Made by a program: the position numbers and the translations under genes. Under the pieces are notes generated by a model. The model was not told where the DNA came from. It ran no database searches and saw only the letters and a program-made list of their open reading frames with translations. DNA of 9,467 nucleotides from Acidobacteriota bacterium (lineage in GTDB: Bacteria; Acidobacteriota; Vicinamibacteria; Vicinamibacterales; UBA8438). The stretch lies in contig DQEK01000182.1 in assembly GCA_003533545.1 (NCBI GenBank), positions 6,557-16,023 of the forward strand, in the 5' to 3' direction. Numbering within the stretch: the stretch's first letter is position 1; each line of letters begins with the position of its first letter. Of the stretch, positions 1 through 5,677 are shown piece by piece.

Positions 1-174
1 GTAACGTTTGCGCTCGATCCCAACGTGGAACTGTGGGTTCCTAACGAAATGCGTGAACGTTACCAGGAGATTGCGGGCGGTCGGACCATCAGCACCGCGC
101 GATATAGCAACTATCGAAAATTCCGTGTCTCAACAAACGAGGGCACAGGGGGCGGTCGGGTGTTACCGGAATGA
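1..174 (+). CDS. 3' end of a protein-coding gene cut by the window edge; function unknown
   Basis: Reading frame 1 is open from the first base to a TGA at 172-174. It gives 57 residues that begin VTFALDPNVELWVPNEM and continue through a tyrosine- and arginine-rich stretch (ARYSNYRKFRV) to a Gly-rich tail. The composition looks like real protein: alternating hydrophobic and polar residues at the start suggest a beta-strand, followed by a conserved-looking LWVP...M.E.Y segment. From memory, similar C-termini (LWVP..M.E.Y, then YSN(F/Y)R.F.V.T) occur in uncharacterised exported proteins of Acidobacteriota; this cannot be verified here. The gene starts left of the window. It converges on tctA, whose stop lies 51 bases beyond the TGA. 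No clear hairpin is visible in that gap. I do not assign a function. Confidence 0.72.
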   Translation, partial: VTFALDPNVELWVPNEMRERYQEIAGGRTISTARYSNYRKFRVSTNEGTGGGRVLPE

Positions 175-225
175 CCGATTCTGGGACCCGTCTCAACTTC
201 TGCACACCGGGCGGCGTGCCAGAGA

Positions 226-1728
226 CTAGCGTGGTCGAGACGTGACATAGCGCACCACCGGGGGGACCGTGACCGCCGCCAGCGCGCAGAGAAGAATCGC
301 GGCCGACACCGGGCGGGTCACGAACACGGACAGGTCTCCTCCTGAGATAGCAACCGCACGGCGAAATTGTTGTTCAAGTAGCGGTCCGAGAACCACGCCG
401 AGCACAACCGGCGCTAGCGGCACGCTGTGTTTCCGCAGGAAGAACGCCACCACCCCAAGCGCGTAGACGACGAAGACGTCAAACACGCTGTTGTTTAACG
501 TGTAGATGCCCAACGTGGCAAAGGCGAGCACGGCAGCGAACAATAGCGACGAAGGCACTTGGAGCAGACGCACCCACACCCTAATGAGTGGTAAGTTCAG
601 CACCAGCAGCAACACGTTAGAAATATACAGGCTCGCGATCAACCCCCACACAAGTCGAGACTCCTGGGCGAACAGCAGTGGCCCCGGCTGCAGTCCGTAC
701 ATTTGGAACGCTGCGAGCATCACGGCTGTGGTGCCGGAACCTGGAATGCCGAGCGCCAGCAGCGGCACCAAGCTGCCTCCCGCGCTGGCATTGTTAGCGG
801 CCTCCGGGCCCGCCACTCCCTCGATGGCGCCACGTCCAAACTCATCGGGCATCGGCGACACCCGTCGCTCAGCGTCATAAGCCAGAAAACTAGCCACGGT
901 GGCGCCGGCCCCAGGCAGGATACCGGTGAAGAAACCAATGACCGTACCTCGAAACCAAGCTGGGACAGACCGCCGCCACTCAGCCCGCGTAAGCCAGACC
1001 GAGCCGTTGATCTGGGCTCGCTCTGCCGAGGAGGTTTGACGGGTGGCGGCATACCAGAAGACCTCCCCTACCGCGAACAGCCCAACAGTCACAGTCACCA
1101 CGTTGAGGCCACCGAGCAGGCCCAGCACTCCGAACGTAAACCGAGCCTGACCAGTCTGGACGTCGATACCAACGGTGCCTAGGGCTAACCCGAGTAGCAC
1201 AGCCAGCAGCCCCTTAGCCACGTCACCGCCGGCCAACCCGCCCAGCGCGGTCAACGCGAGCACCATCAGGGCCGCGTATTCCGCCGGGCCGAACCCCAGT
1301 GCCAGTTCGACAAGAACCGGTGCCGCAAGCATAAGCATCACGGTCGCGAAGGTGCCAGCAATGAACGACCCGACCGCGGCAGTCGCCAGCGCCGCACCGC
1401 CACGCCCCTTCTGCGTCATCTGGAAACCATCCACCGCGGTCATGACACTGGACGCTTCCCCCGGCATTCGCACCAGAATCGAGGTTGTCGAACCGCCGTA
1501 CATGGCACCGTAGTAGATACCGCCAAACAGAATGAACGCGCCCACTGGATCCATCCCGAAAGTGAGCGGTAGCAGGAGAGAGATAGTGAGGGCCGGACCA
1601 ATACCGGGCAGGACTCCGATGGCCGTGCCCATCGTGACACCGATAGCGCCAAACAGCAGGTTCAGCGGGACCAAAGCAGCACCGAAACCCACCGTGAGGT
1701 GATCGCCGAGTTGTCCCAGAGCACCCAT
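226..1728 (-). CDS. tctA: TctA-family large permease subunit of a tripartite tricarboxylate transporter
   Basis: This is the large inner-membrane subunit of a tripartite tricarboxylate transporter (TTT), which moves a carboxylate-type solute delivered by the TctC binding protein, driven by an ion gradient. The 500-residue length is normal for TctA. Family signatures are clear: GVLPGIGPA near residues 38-46, YYGAMYGGSTTSILVRMPGE near 72-91, a second LPG motif (GILPGAGA, 269-276), GPEAANNASAGGSLVPLL at 307-324 and LGIPGSGTTA at 326-335. The two LPG-type motifs reflect the known internal duplication of the family. Long hydrophobic stretches throughout indicate about ten or more membrane segments. 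The ATG at 1728 lies 8 bases after the tctB stop with no obvious Shine-Dalgarno site, which suggests translational coupling. It is the last gene of the operon. Substrate cannot be read from the sequence. Confidence 0.96.
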   Translation of the reverse strand: MGALGQLGDHLTVGFGAALVPLNLLFGAIGVTMGTAIGVLPGIGPALTISLLLPLTFGMDPVGAFILFGGIYYGAMYGGSTTSILVRMPGEASSVMTAVDGFQMTQKGRGGAALATAAVGSFIAGTFATVMLMLAAPVLVELALGFGPAEYAALMVLALTALGGLAGGDVAKGLLAVLLGLALGTVGIDVQTGQARFTFGVLGLLGGLNVVTVTVGLFAVGEVFWYAATRQTSSAERAQINGSVWLTRAEWRRSVPAWFRGTVIGFFTGILPGAGATVASFLAYDAERRVSPMPDEFGRGAIEGVAGPEAANNASAGGSLVPLLALGIPGSGTTAVMLAAFQMYGLQPGPLLFAQESRLVWGLIASLYISNVLLLVLNLPLIRVWVRLLQVPSSLLFAAVLAFATLGIYTLNNSVFDVFVVYALGVVAFFLRKHSVPLAPVVLGVVLGPLLEQQFRRAVAISGGDLSVFVTRPVSAAILLCALAAVTVPPVVRYVTSRPR

Positions 1729-1736
1729 TGCAGCCG

Positions 1737-2171
1737 TTAGCCGAACAAACCCGGCGGCAATCTAAACCCGAGCACGAGTTGGAACAGCGCGTAGACCGAT
1801 GCGGTGATGGCGACGCTAACGATCAGGTCGCGCCTCCAAGCACGGCTACCGAGCAGCCTCGACTCGATCGTAACGAACGGCACGGTCGCCGCCAGGTAAC
1901 CGACCACGTCGAGCAGGATTAGGTAAATGAGAAAGACCGCAGCGCTTAAGACTCCGGCCCGCCAGTCGACAACGACAACCCGTGGGCCACGGTCTGGGCG
2001 CAAACCCATCCAAAGCAAGCAACACACGAGACCAAGACCGATGGCGAGCGGAAACGCTCCCGGTCCCACGGCAGCGTATTGTCCTTCGGGTGTACTGATC
2101 CGCAGCGCACCGAGCAGATAAACGACGCTCACCACGAACAGCGTTACCGTCAAGCCACGCCCGGGTCGCAT
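1737..2171 (-). CDS. tctB: TctB-family small membrane subunit of the tripartite tricarboxylate transporter
   Basis: This is the small, poorly conserved membrane subunit of the TTT transporter, 144 residues with four predicted transmembrane segments (about residues 8-24, 37-57, 72-98 and 115-136). The VGPGAFPLAIGLGL segment (35-48) and the C-terminal FRLPPG segment fit TctB proteins. The frame stays open upstream to 2330, but that extension overlaps tctC and gives a Cys/Arg-rich sequence unlike a membrane protein. I therefore place the start at the ATG at 2171, just 4 bases after the tctC stop, with an AGGTAGG-like Shine-Dalgarno site in the end of tctC. Position between TctC and TctA supports the call, because sequence identity alone is weak in this family. 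Confidence 0.9.
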   Translation of the reverse strand: MRPGRGLTVTLFVVSVVYLLGALRISTPEGQYAAVGPGAFPLAIGLGLVCCLLWMGLRPDRGPRVVVVDWRAGVLSAAVFLIYLILLDVVGYLAATVPFVTIESRLLGSRAWRRDLIVSVAITASVYALFQLVLGFRLPPGLFG

Positions 2172-2175
2172 GGGC

Positions 2176-3237
2176 CTACCTGACCAACCCGATCGATCGC
2201 AGGACCGCGTCCACTGTCGCACGTTCCTCGCCCAGAAACCGGTCAAACTCCGGACCAGACAAAAAGCTGTCTTCCCACTCGTTGGCCCGCAGAATCTCTT
2301 GCCACGCAGCTGAGTCTCGCATGCTACCAAGCGCAGCGGTCAGCCAGTTCCGGGTCTCCTCATCCGTGCCGGGCGGCGCTAAGATACCTCTCCAATTCGC
2401 GAGGACCACGTCGAGTCCGCTCTCGCGGATAGTTGGTGTCTCGTCACCCATGATCCGCTCCGCCGAGGACACCGCGAGCAGTCGCATCCGCCCGGTATCG
2501 ACATAGGCCTTCCATTCCCCAAATCCAGATACACCGGCTGACACGTGGCCACCCATCACCGCCACGGCCGCTTCACCTCCACCGGCATGTGCGATGTAGT
2601 TCACATTACCGGGGTCCACCCCAGTGACCCGCGCGAGCAAGCCGACCAAAATATGGTCGATACCTCCAGCAGACCCGCCCGCCCAGCTAATGCGTCCAGG
2701 TTCTCGACGAAAGTCATCGATCAAATCTCCTAGCGTCCGGTAGGACGAGCTGGTCGGCACGGCGATCACTTCGTATTCGTTGAGCAGACGGGCGAGCGGC
2801 ACCGTATCAGCAATGGTCACCGGGCTGTCATTCGCACGAATCGCTCCGAGCATGACCTGCCCAAAGACCATCAGCGTCTGGGGGTCGCCGCGATGGCGCG
2901 TGACAAGCTCCGCTAGGCCGATGGTGCCGCCGGCTCCCCCGCGATTGACGACCTCGACGGGCACCCCCAGCGTGCCTGCTGAGGTCCAGACCTGTTGAAT
3001 CTGGCGCGCGGTCTGATCCCAGCCGCCACCAGGATTGGCGGGCGCAATGAGAACAATATTGCCGTTGGGGTACCCGGCCGCTGTCGGACCCATCGCTCCC
3101 ACGGCGCGGTCCGAAAGGTCGCCGCCGCCGCAGCCGACCGCCGCCAACGCGCCCGCCACCAACCAAGCGGGGCCAGCCCGTCGCACGACTCCGCCCATGC
3201 CCCACATGCTGTCATTGTTACCCAGTAGTCGGTCCAC
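2176..3237 (-). CDS. tctC: TctC/Bug-family solute-binding lipoprotein of the tripartite tricarboxylate transporter
   Basis: This is the extracytoplasmic binding protein that captures the solute and delivers it to TctA/TctB. From the chosen GTG start it has 353 residues. An Arg-containing n-region and a hydrophobic core end in AAVGC, with Cys36 followed by three glycines, which is a lipobox-like site implying a lipid-anchored protein. The mature part shows TctC/Bug hallmarks: PANPGGGWDQ (66-75), VNRGGAGG (97-104), a GGIDH segment near 191 and YIAHAGGGEA (214-223). The GTG at 3237 is chosen because AGGAAGG lies 7 bases before it. Alternatives are ATG at 3207 or 3198, which give a more compact signal peptide, or GTG at 3294, which adds an unlikely Gly/Arg-rich leader. 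First gene of tctCBA. No tctD/tctE-type two-component regulator is visible nearby. Ligand unknown: this family binds citrate, other carboxylates, amino acids or nicotinate in different species. Confidence 0.93.
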   Translation of the reverse strand: MDRLLGNNDSMWGMGGVVRRAGPAWLVAGALAAVGCGGGDLSDRAVGAMGPTAAGYPNGNIVLIAPANPGGGWDQTARQIQQVWTSAGTLGVPVEVVNRGGAGGTIGLAELVTRHRGDPQTLMVFGQVMLGAIRANDSPVTIADTVPLARLLNEYEVIAVPTSSSYRTLGDLIDDFRREPGRISWAGGSAGGIDHILVGLLARVTGVDPGNVNYIAHAGGGEAAVAVMGGHVSAGVSGFGEWKAYVDTGRMRLLAVSSAERIMGDETPTIRESGLDVVLANWRGILAPPGTDEETRNWLTAALGSMRDSAAWQEILRANEWEDSFLSGPEFDRFLGEERATVDAVLRSIGLVR

Positions 3238-3244
3238 CGAAAAA

Positions 3245-3251
3245 CCTTCCT
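3245..3251 (-). promoter_or_regulatory. Shine-Dalgarno site that favours the GTG start of tctC
   Basis: The minus strand reads AGGAAGG followed by a 7-base spacer (TTTTTCG) and GTG at 3237. The alternative ATG codons at 3207 and 3198 have no comparable purine run at the right distance. The upstream GTG at 3294 has GGAGG only 3 bases away, which is too close. This is the main reason for the chosen tctC start. Confidence 0.55.
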
Positions 3252-3476
3252 GGCGCCTTGGGCACGTCGAGACTCCTCCGCCTTGAGTCGGCACCCGCCT
3301 CCAGCATAGGATGGGCTGTTATCGGTGGTGTTTAGCGGGTGCGCGAGTGTTCCGCTGCCGGTTCCGCAAAGATCAAGCACCGGCGGAAATCGAAGCGGCG
3401 CATTGCTCGTGACACCAGGCGGCGGAGCCGTTGGGGAACGCGGAGCGTTCTGCCGATACATCGATCGCACGTGTTT

Positions 3477-3493
3477 CCGACCCACTGGGTCGG
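3477..3493. promoter_or_regulatory. Perfect 17-bp palindrome, possible operator or 5'-leader hairpin
   Basis: CCGACCCA, one central C, then TGGGTCGG: both 8-base arms match perfectly. It ends 34 bases before the ATG at 3528. As DNA it could be a binding site for a dimeric regulator. As RNA it could fold into a 7-bp stem with an ACT loop in the 5' leader. No regulator gene is seen next to it, and no T-run follows, so it does not look like a terminator. Confidence 0.45.
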
Positions 3494-3515
3494 TCAATCG
3501 ACGTCAGTTCGCAAT

Positions 3516-3520
3516 GGAGG
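3516..3520 (+). promoter_or_regulatory. Strong Shine-Dalgarno site fixing the start of the exported orphan gene
   Basis: GGAGG is followed by a 7-base spacer and ATG at 3528. The open frame extends upstream to 3339 but without such a site, and only the start at 3528 places a clean signal peptide at the N-terminus. Confidence 0.8.
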
Positions 3521-3527
3521 TCACCCA

Positions 3528-4079
3528 ATGAAACGCATGGTTCTCATCGTTCTCGGTTTCGGAGCCCTGGTGTTCGCCTCGAACGCCTATGCACAGTCGG
3601 ACGCAACGCTTATCGAGCAGGCACTCGCCGCAGCACCCCGACGGGCCAGCGCTGACGCAAGCGTTGTCAAATGGAGTGCCGACCATACCTACACCACGAT
3701 CAAGGAAGGCACGAACCAGGTCGTCTGTTATAGCCGGGCAGATGAGCGTGACCGGCAACCCTTCGCCGTGCAGTGCACGAGCCTGGCAAACCTCGACAGG
3801 GTGGCGCAAAACCGTCGGTTTCATGCAGAGAGTACGGACGCCGCTGGGGAACGGGCGCTAGTTGCCGCAGCCGCAGAAAATGGCACCCGCGTGCCGGCGG
3901 AATATGGCTCGTGGTTCAGATCAATGAACGGCCCAGACCAAGCAAGCGCCGGCGTTCATACGACAATTTCCATGCCGGATGCGACTACCGCGTCCGCGGG
4001 GTTCCCCGAGGACCGGAGCCAGGGCGGCGCGTACATCATGGCGGCGGGCACGAGCGAGGCCCACCTCATGGTCCCGTAA
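3528..4079 (+). CDS. Exported protein of unknown function, 183 aa
   Basis: The protein starts MKRMVLIVLGFGALVFASNAYAQS: a short basic n-region, a hydrophobic core and an AYA-QS signal peptidase I site near residues 22-23. It should therefore be exported as a mature protein of about 161 residues. The mature part has two cysteines (Cys67 and Cys83) that could form a disulfide after export. The segment TYTTIKEGTNQVVCYSR (about 54-70) resembles the REGTN.W.C motif I associate with a family of secreted hypothetical proteins. The C-terminus (AYIMAAGTSEAHLMVP) resembles their IMWPGT...HLM.P ending. This is a recollection, not a database match. No catalytic motif is recognised. The start is fixed by GGAGG 7 bases upstream. 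It appears to be monocistronic: divergent from tctC and convergent with the HugZ-like gene, with a hairpin at its 3' side. Confidence 0.85.
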   Translation: MKRMVLIVLGFGALVFASNAYAQSDATLIEQALAAAPRRASADASVVKWSADHTYTTIKEGTNQVVCYSRADERDRQPFAVQCTSLANLDRVAQNRRFHAESTDAAGERALVAAAAENGTRVPAEYGSWFRSMNGPDQASAGVHTTISMPDATTASAGFPEDRSQGGAYIMAAGTSEAHLMVP

Positions 4080-4104
4080 CACGAGCAGCGCTCTAGAAAA
4101 CATT

Positions 4105-4135
4105 CCTGACTCTCTCCCTCAGGGAGAGGGTCAGG
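4105..4135. terminator. Intrinsic terminator hairpin between convergent genes
   Basis: The two 14-base arms (4105-4118 and 4122-4135) pair with one G-T wobble around a 3-base TCA loop. The stem is GC-rich at its tip (CTCTCCC/GGGAGAG). On the minus strand it is followed by AATGTTTTC, a short T-rich run. On the plus strand a T-rich tail is weaker (TCTTCG). It lies 25 bases after the stop of the plus-strand exported-protein gene. Its right arm contains the stop codon (4131-4133) of the minus-strand HugZ-like gene. It probably acts in both directions. Confidence 0.75.
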
Positions 4136-4937
4136 TCTTCGCCTCCAACGTTATGCGAGCCATTTTCAGCATCGTAACGAGGGCGGTCCGCACCTCATCC
4201 GAGGTACCGACAGGCTGCGGGAACATCAACCGTACCGGACGGGGCCCTTCGGCGGTTTCCGCGGACATCTCGAAGCCGTAACGGTCGACACCGGTCATCG
4301 TGGCGGCTGAGATTTCAGTTGCCTTCGAAAATGCCCGGCAGTAGAGCACCGCCGCGTCAGCATGGTCATCGTTCATGTGCGTGATGATGTCGGAGGCGGC
4401 CTCCGCTAGGGGGTCCGGTTCTGCGGCCTGCCAGTCAGCCGCTTCCACCCACGACATCCGTCCATACCCACCGATGTACCGGATCGATTCAACTTTGAGC
4501 CGCCAAAATCCGAAATCACCAAAGTCGACGTAGTAGGCCGCGTTGGGATGCGTCTCAAGAAACGCGGCACGGGCGCTACCACCGTCGCCCTCTACTCTCG
4601 TACAGGACCCCAGCAGAGTCACGCGCCCGTTGGCAAGCGGGTCCGCCGAGCCGGTCTCTGCCACAAGTAGCGACGCCCGCGAATCCCGTTGTAGGTTTCT
4701 GGTGTGCTCGGCCATCGTGCTCACCAGGAATACCGGGTGCCCGTTGTCGAAGGCGACCGTTACGAACGACCCGTACGGAAACCCTTCAGGTTCGGCAGCC
4801 AGCGTACAGAGAGTCCCGGTGCTGATGCGAGACACCAGCGTGCGCGCCCGTTCGGCGTGCGTTGGGGTAGCGACGTTGAGATCGTAAAGCGGTTCGGGCG
4901 CGTCGCCCGTCGGCCTAGAATGAGCATCCGTCGGCAT
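4131..4937 (-). CDS. HugZ-like protein: PNPOx-like split-barrel domain plus DUF2470 domain
   Basis: The 268-residue protein has two parts. Residues about 24-165 match the flavin/heme-binding PNPOx-like split barrel: TLVSRISTGTLCTLA, then FPYGSFVTVAFDNGHPVFLVS, HTRNLQRDSRASLLV, and an IGGYGRMSWV segment at 155-164. Residues about 175-262 match DUF2470, with the characteristic HMNDDH at 187-192. This two-domain order is that of HugZ-type heme oxygenases and of related proteins, some plant relatives lacking heme-degrading activity, so heme binding or degradation is possible but not proven. No signal peptide, so cytoplasmic. I chose the ATG at 4937. The frame remains open to 5072, but that extension runs through the hairpin at 4974-5001 and looks non-coding. 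No strong Shine-Dalgarno site is seen. It is the third gene of the minus-strand run after fumarase and DUF2911. Confidence 0.85.
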   Translation of the reverse strand: MPTDAHSRPTGDAPEPLYDLNVATPTHAERARTLVSRISTGTLCTLAAEPEGFPYGSFVTVAFDNGHPVFLVSTMAEHTRNLQRDSRASLLVAETGSADPLANGRVTLLGSCTRVEGDGGSARAAFLETHPNAAYYVDFGDFGFWRLKVESIRYIGGYGRMSWVEAADWQAAEPDPLAEAASDIITHMNDDHADAAVLYCRAFSKATEISAATMTGVDRYGFEMSAETAEGPRPVRLMFPQPVGTSDEVRTALVTMLKMARITLEAKT

Positions 4938-4973
4938 CGTTACGAGAGACCCGGGTTGCGGCAGAACGTCACA

Positions 4974-5001
4974 GACGCGCGGCCCCTCGGAGCCGCGCGT
5001 C
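4974..5001 (-). terminator. GC-rich hairpin after the DUF2911 gene, probable terminator or attenuator
   Basis: GACGCGCGGC (4974-4983) and GCCGCGCGTC (4992-5001) form a perfect 10-bp stem with an 8-base loop. It starts 22 bases downstream of the DUF2911 stop at 5024. No proper T-run follows on the minus strand (TGTGACGTTC), so termination may be partial. It could instead stabilise the 3' end of the upstream mRNA and lower expression of the HugZ-like gene, which starts 36 bases further on. Confidence 0.55.
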
Positions 5002-5023
5002 ACCACATCAAATAACCCGCTTG

Positions 5024-5644
5024 CTAGCGACCAACCTCGAACGGAATTGTGGCGATCTGGTCGGAGAACCAAACCGTCAGGTTCCCCCCCTGCTGGGTCA
5101 TGTCTGTGAACGTCACGATGAGCTGGTCGGCACTAACGGGGTGCTCGGCCACCGTCATCGGCGCGCGCAACACATCCAAATCGCTGGTATAGCCGTAACC
5201 GCCCCACACGGTGTTCTGGGTCTCTTCACGAAAAGTCTGCTTCGCGCCAAGATTCGAAAAGACCAGCGTCCATTCGGTGGGCGTGAGTTCGGCAAACATG
5301 CTGTACTCGCCAGCGGGCAACGTCTTTCCGTCTATCACGAGTGTGGCTTCAGTCGTGATCCGCGTGGTCACGTCAGCGCCAATCCGCCAGATCGGAGCCC
5401 CTGCGTAAATCTTCGTGCTGTAGTTAGCGCCCTCGCCGAACATATCGGTCCGACCGCGCAGAATCGGTCGACCATAATCAATGTCAATCCACTTACCGCC
5501 GCTGTACTGTCCTTCACTGTTATAACTGCCGCCGACCTGCGTCGACGCCTGTCCACGTGGGCTCAACGGCCGGTTCTGGGCCATAACGACGCTGGCACAG
5601 AAGACAAAGACCGCAACTCCGACACTCAGTTTCACTAAACGCAT
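5024..5644 (-). CDS. Secreted DUF2911 family protein
   Basis: The 206-residue protein has a signal peptide (MRLVKLSVGV..., cleavage near VMA-QN at residues 22-23). It then shows the DUF2911 pattern: IDYGRPILRGR (55-65), the WRIGADVTT motif (86-94), DGKTLPAGEYSMF (105-117), the EWTLVFS strand (124-130), SDLDVLR (154-160) and a C-terminal beta sandwich ending VWFSDQIATIPFEV. The family is common in Bacteroidota and Acidobacteriota; its biochemical function is unknown. The ATG at 5644 is preferred over an in-frame TTG at 5656 because GGAGG lies 5 bases before it and because the TTG overlaps that Shine-Dalgarno site. It lies 33 bases downstream of the fumarase stop and is likely co-transcribed with it. 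A GC-rich hairpin follows. Confidence 0.92.
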   Translation of the reverse strand: MRLVKLSVGVAVFVFCASVVMAQNRPLSPRGQASTQVGGSYNSEGQYSGGKWIDIDYGRPILRGRTDMFGEGANYSTKIYAGAPIWRIGADVTTRITTEATLVIDGKTLPAGEYSMFAELTPTEWTLVFSNLGAKQTFREETQNTVWGGYGYTSDLDVLRAPMTVAEHPVSADQLIVTFTDMTQQGGNLTVWFSDQIATIPFEVGR

Positions 5645-5649
5645 TATTC

Positions 5650-5654
5650 CCTCC
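5650..5654 (-). promoter_or_regulatory. Shine-Dalgarno site fixing the DUF2911 start
   Basis: GGAGG on the minus strand with a 5-base spacer to the ATG at 5644. It shows that the DUF2911 gene has its own ribosome entry site even though it follows closely behind the fumarase gene. Confidence 0.75.
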
Positions 5655-5677
5655 AATAGATGACCTGGGTCACGTGT

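Larger units (their letters stand above)
3238..3527. other. Divergent intergenic interval between tctC and the exported orphan gene
   Basis: These 290 bases lie between two divergently transcribed genes and must carry both promoters. No convincing sigma70 pair is visible for tctC. On the plus strand there is a weak candidate: TTGAGT at 3283 and TAGGAT at 3307 with an 18-base spacer. It would leave a leader of about 200 bases. The clearest element is the 17-bp palindrome at 3477-3493. Open frames crossing the interval have no good start signals and look like shadows. Confidence 0.5.

Noticed and set aside
8..229. Plus-strand open frame of 73 codons at the left edge
   Set aside because: It overlaps the better-supported frame 1 gene end (1-174), and its Arg/Ser/Thr-rich composition is that of an out-of-frame reading.
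2172..2330. Upstream extension of the tctB reading frame
   Set aside because: It overlaps the end of tctC and gives a Cys/Arg/Trp-rich non-membrane sequence. The ATG at 2171 directly after the tctC stop fits better.
2913..3497. Minus-strand open frame of 194 codons across the tctC 5' region
   Set aside because: It is a shadow of tctC in another frame, with Arg/Pro/Ser-rich composition and no recognised domain.
3339..3527. Upstream extension of the exported-protein frame
   Set aside because: It is Arg-rich, has no ribosome binding site and would bury the signal peptide 63 residues inside the protein. The ATG at 3528 has GGAGG at the right distance.
4938..5072. Upstream extension of the HugZ-like reading frame
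   Set aside because: It runs through a strong hairpin and into the end of the DUF2911 gene and has no domain similarity.
5021..5638. Plus-strand open frame of 205 codons opposite the DUF2911 gene
   Set aside because: It is antisense to a gene with clear family motifs and shows no domain or start signal of its own.
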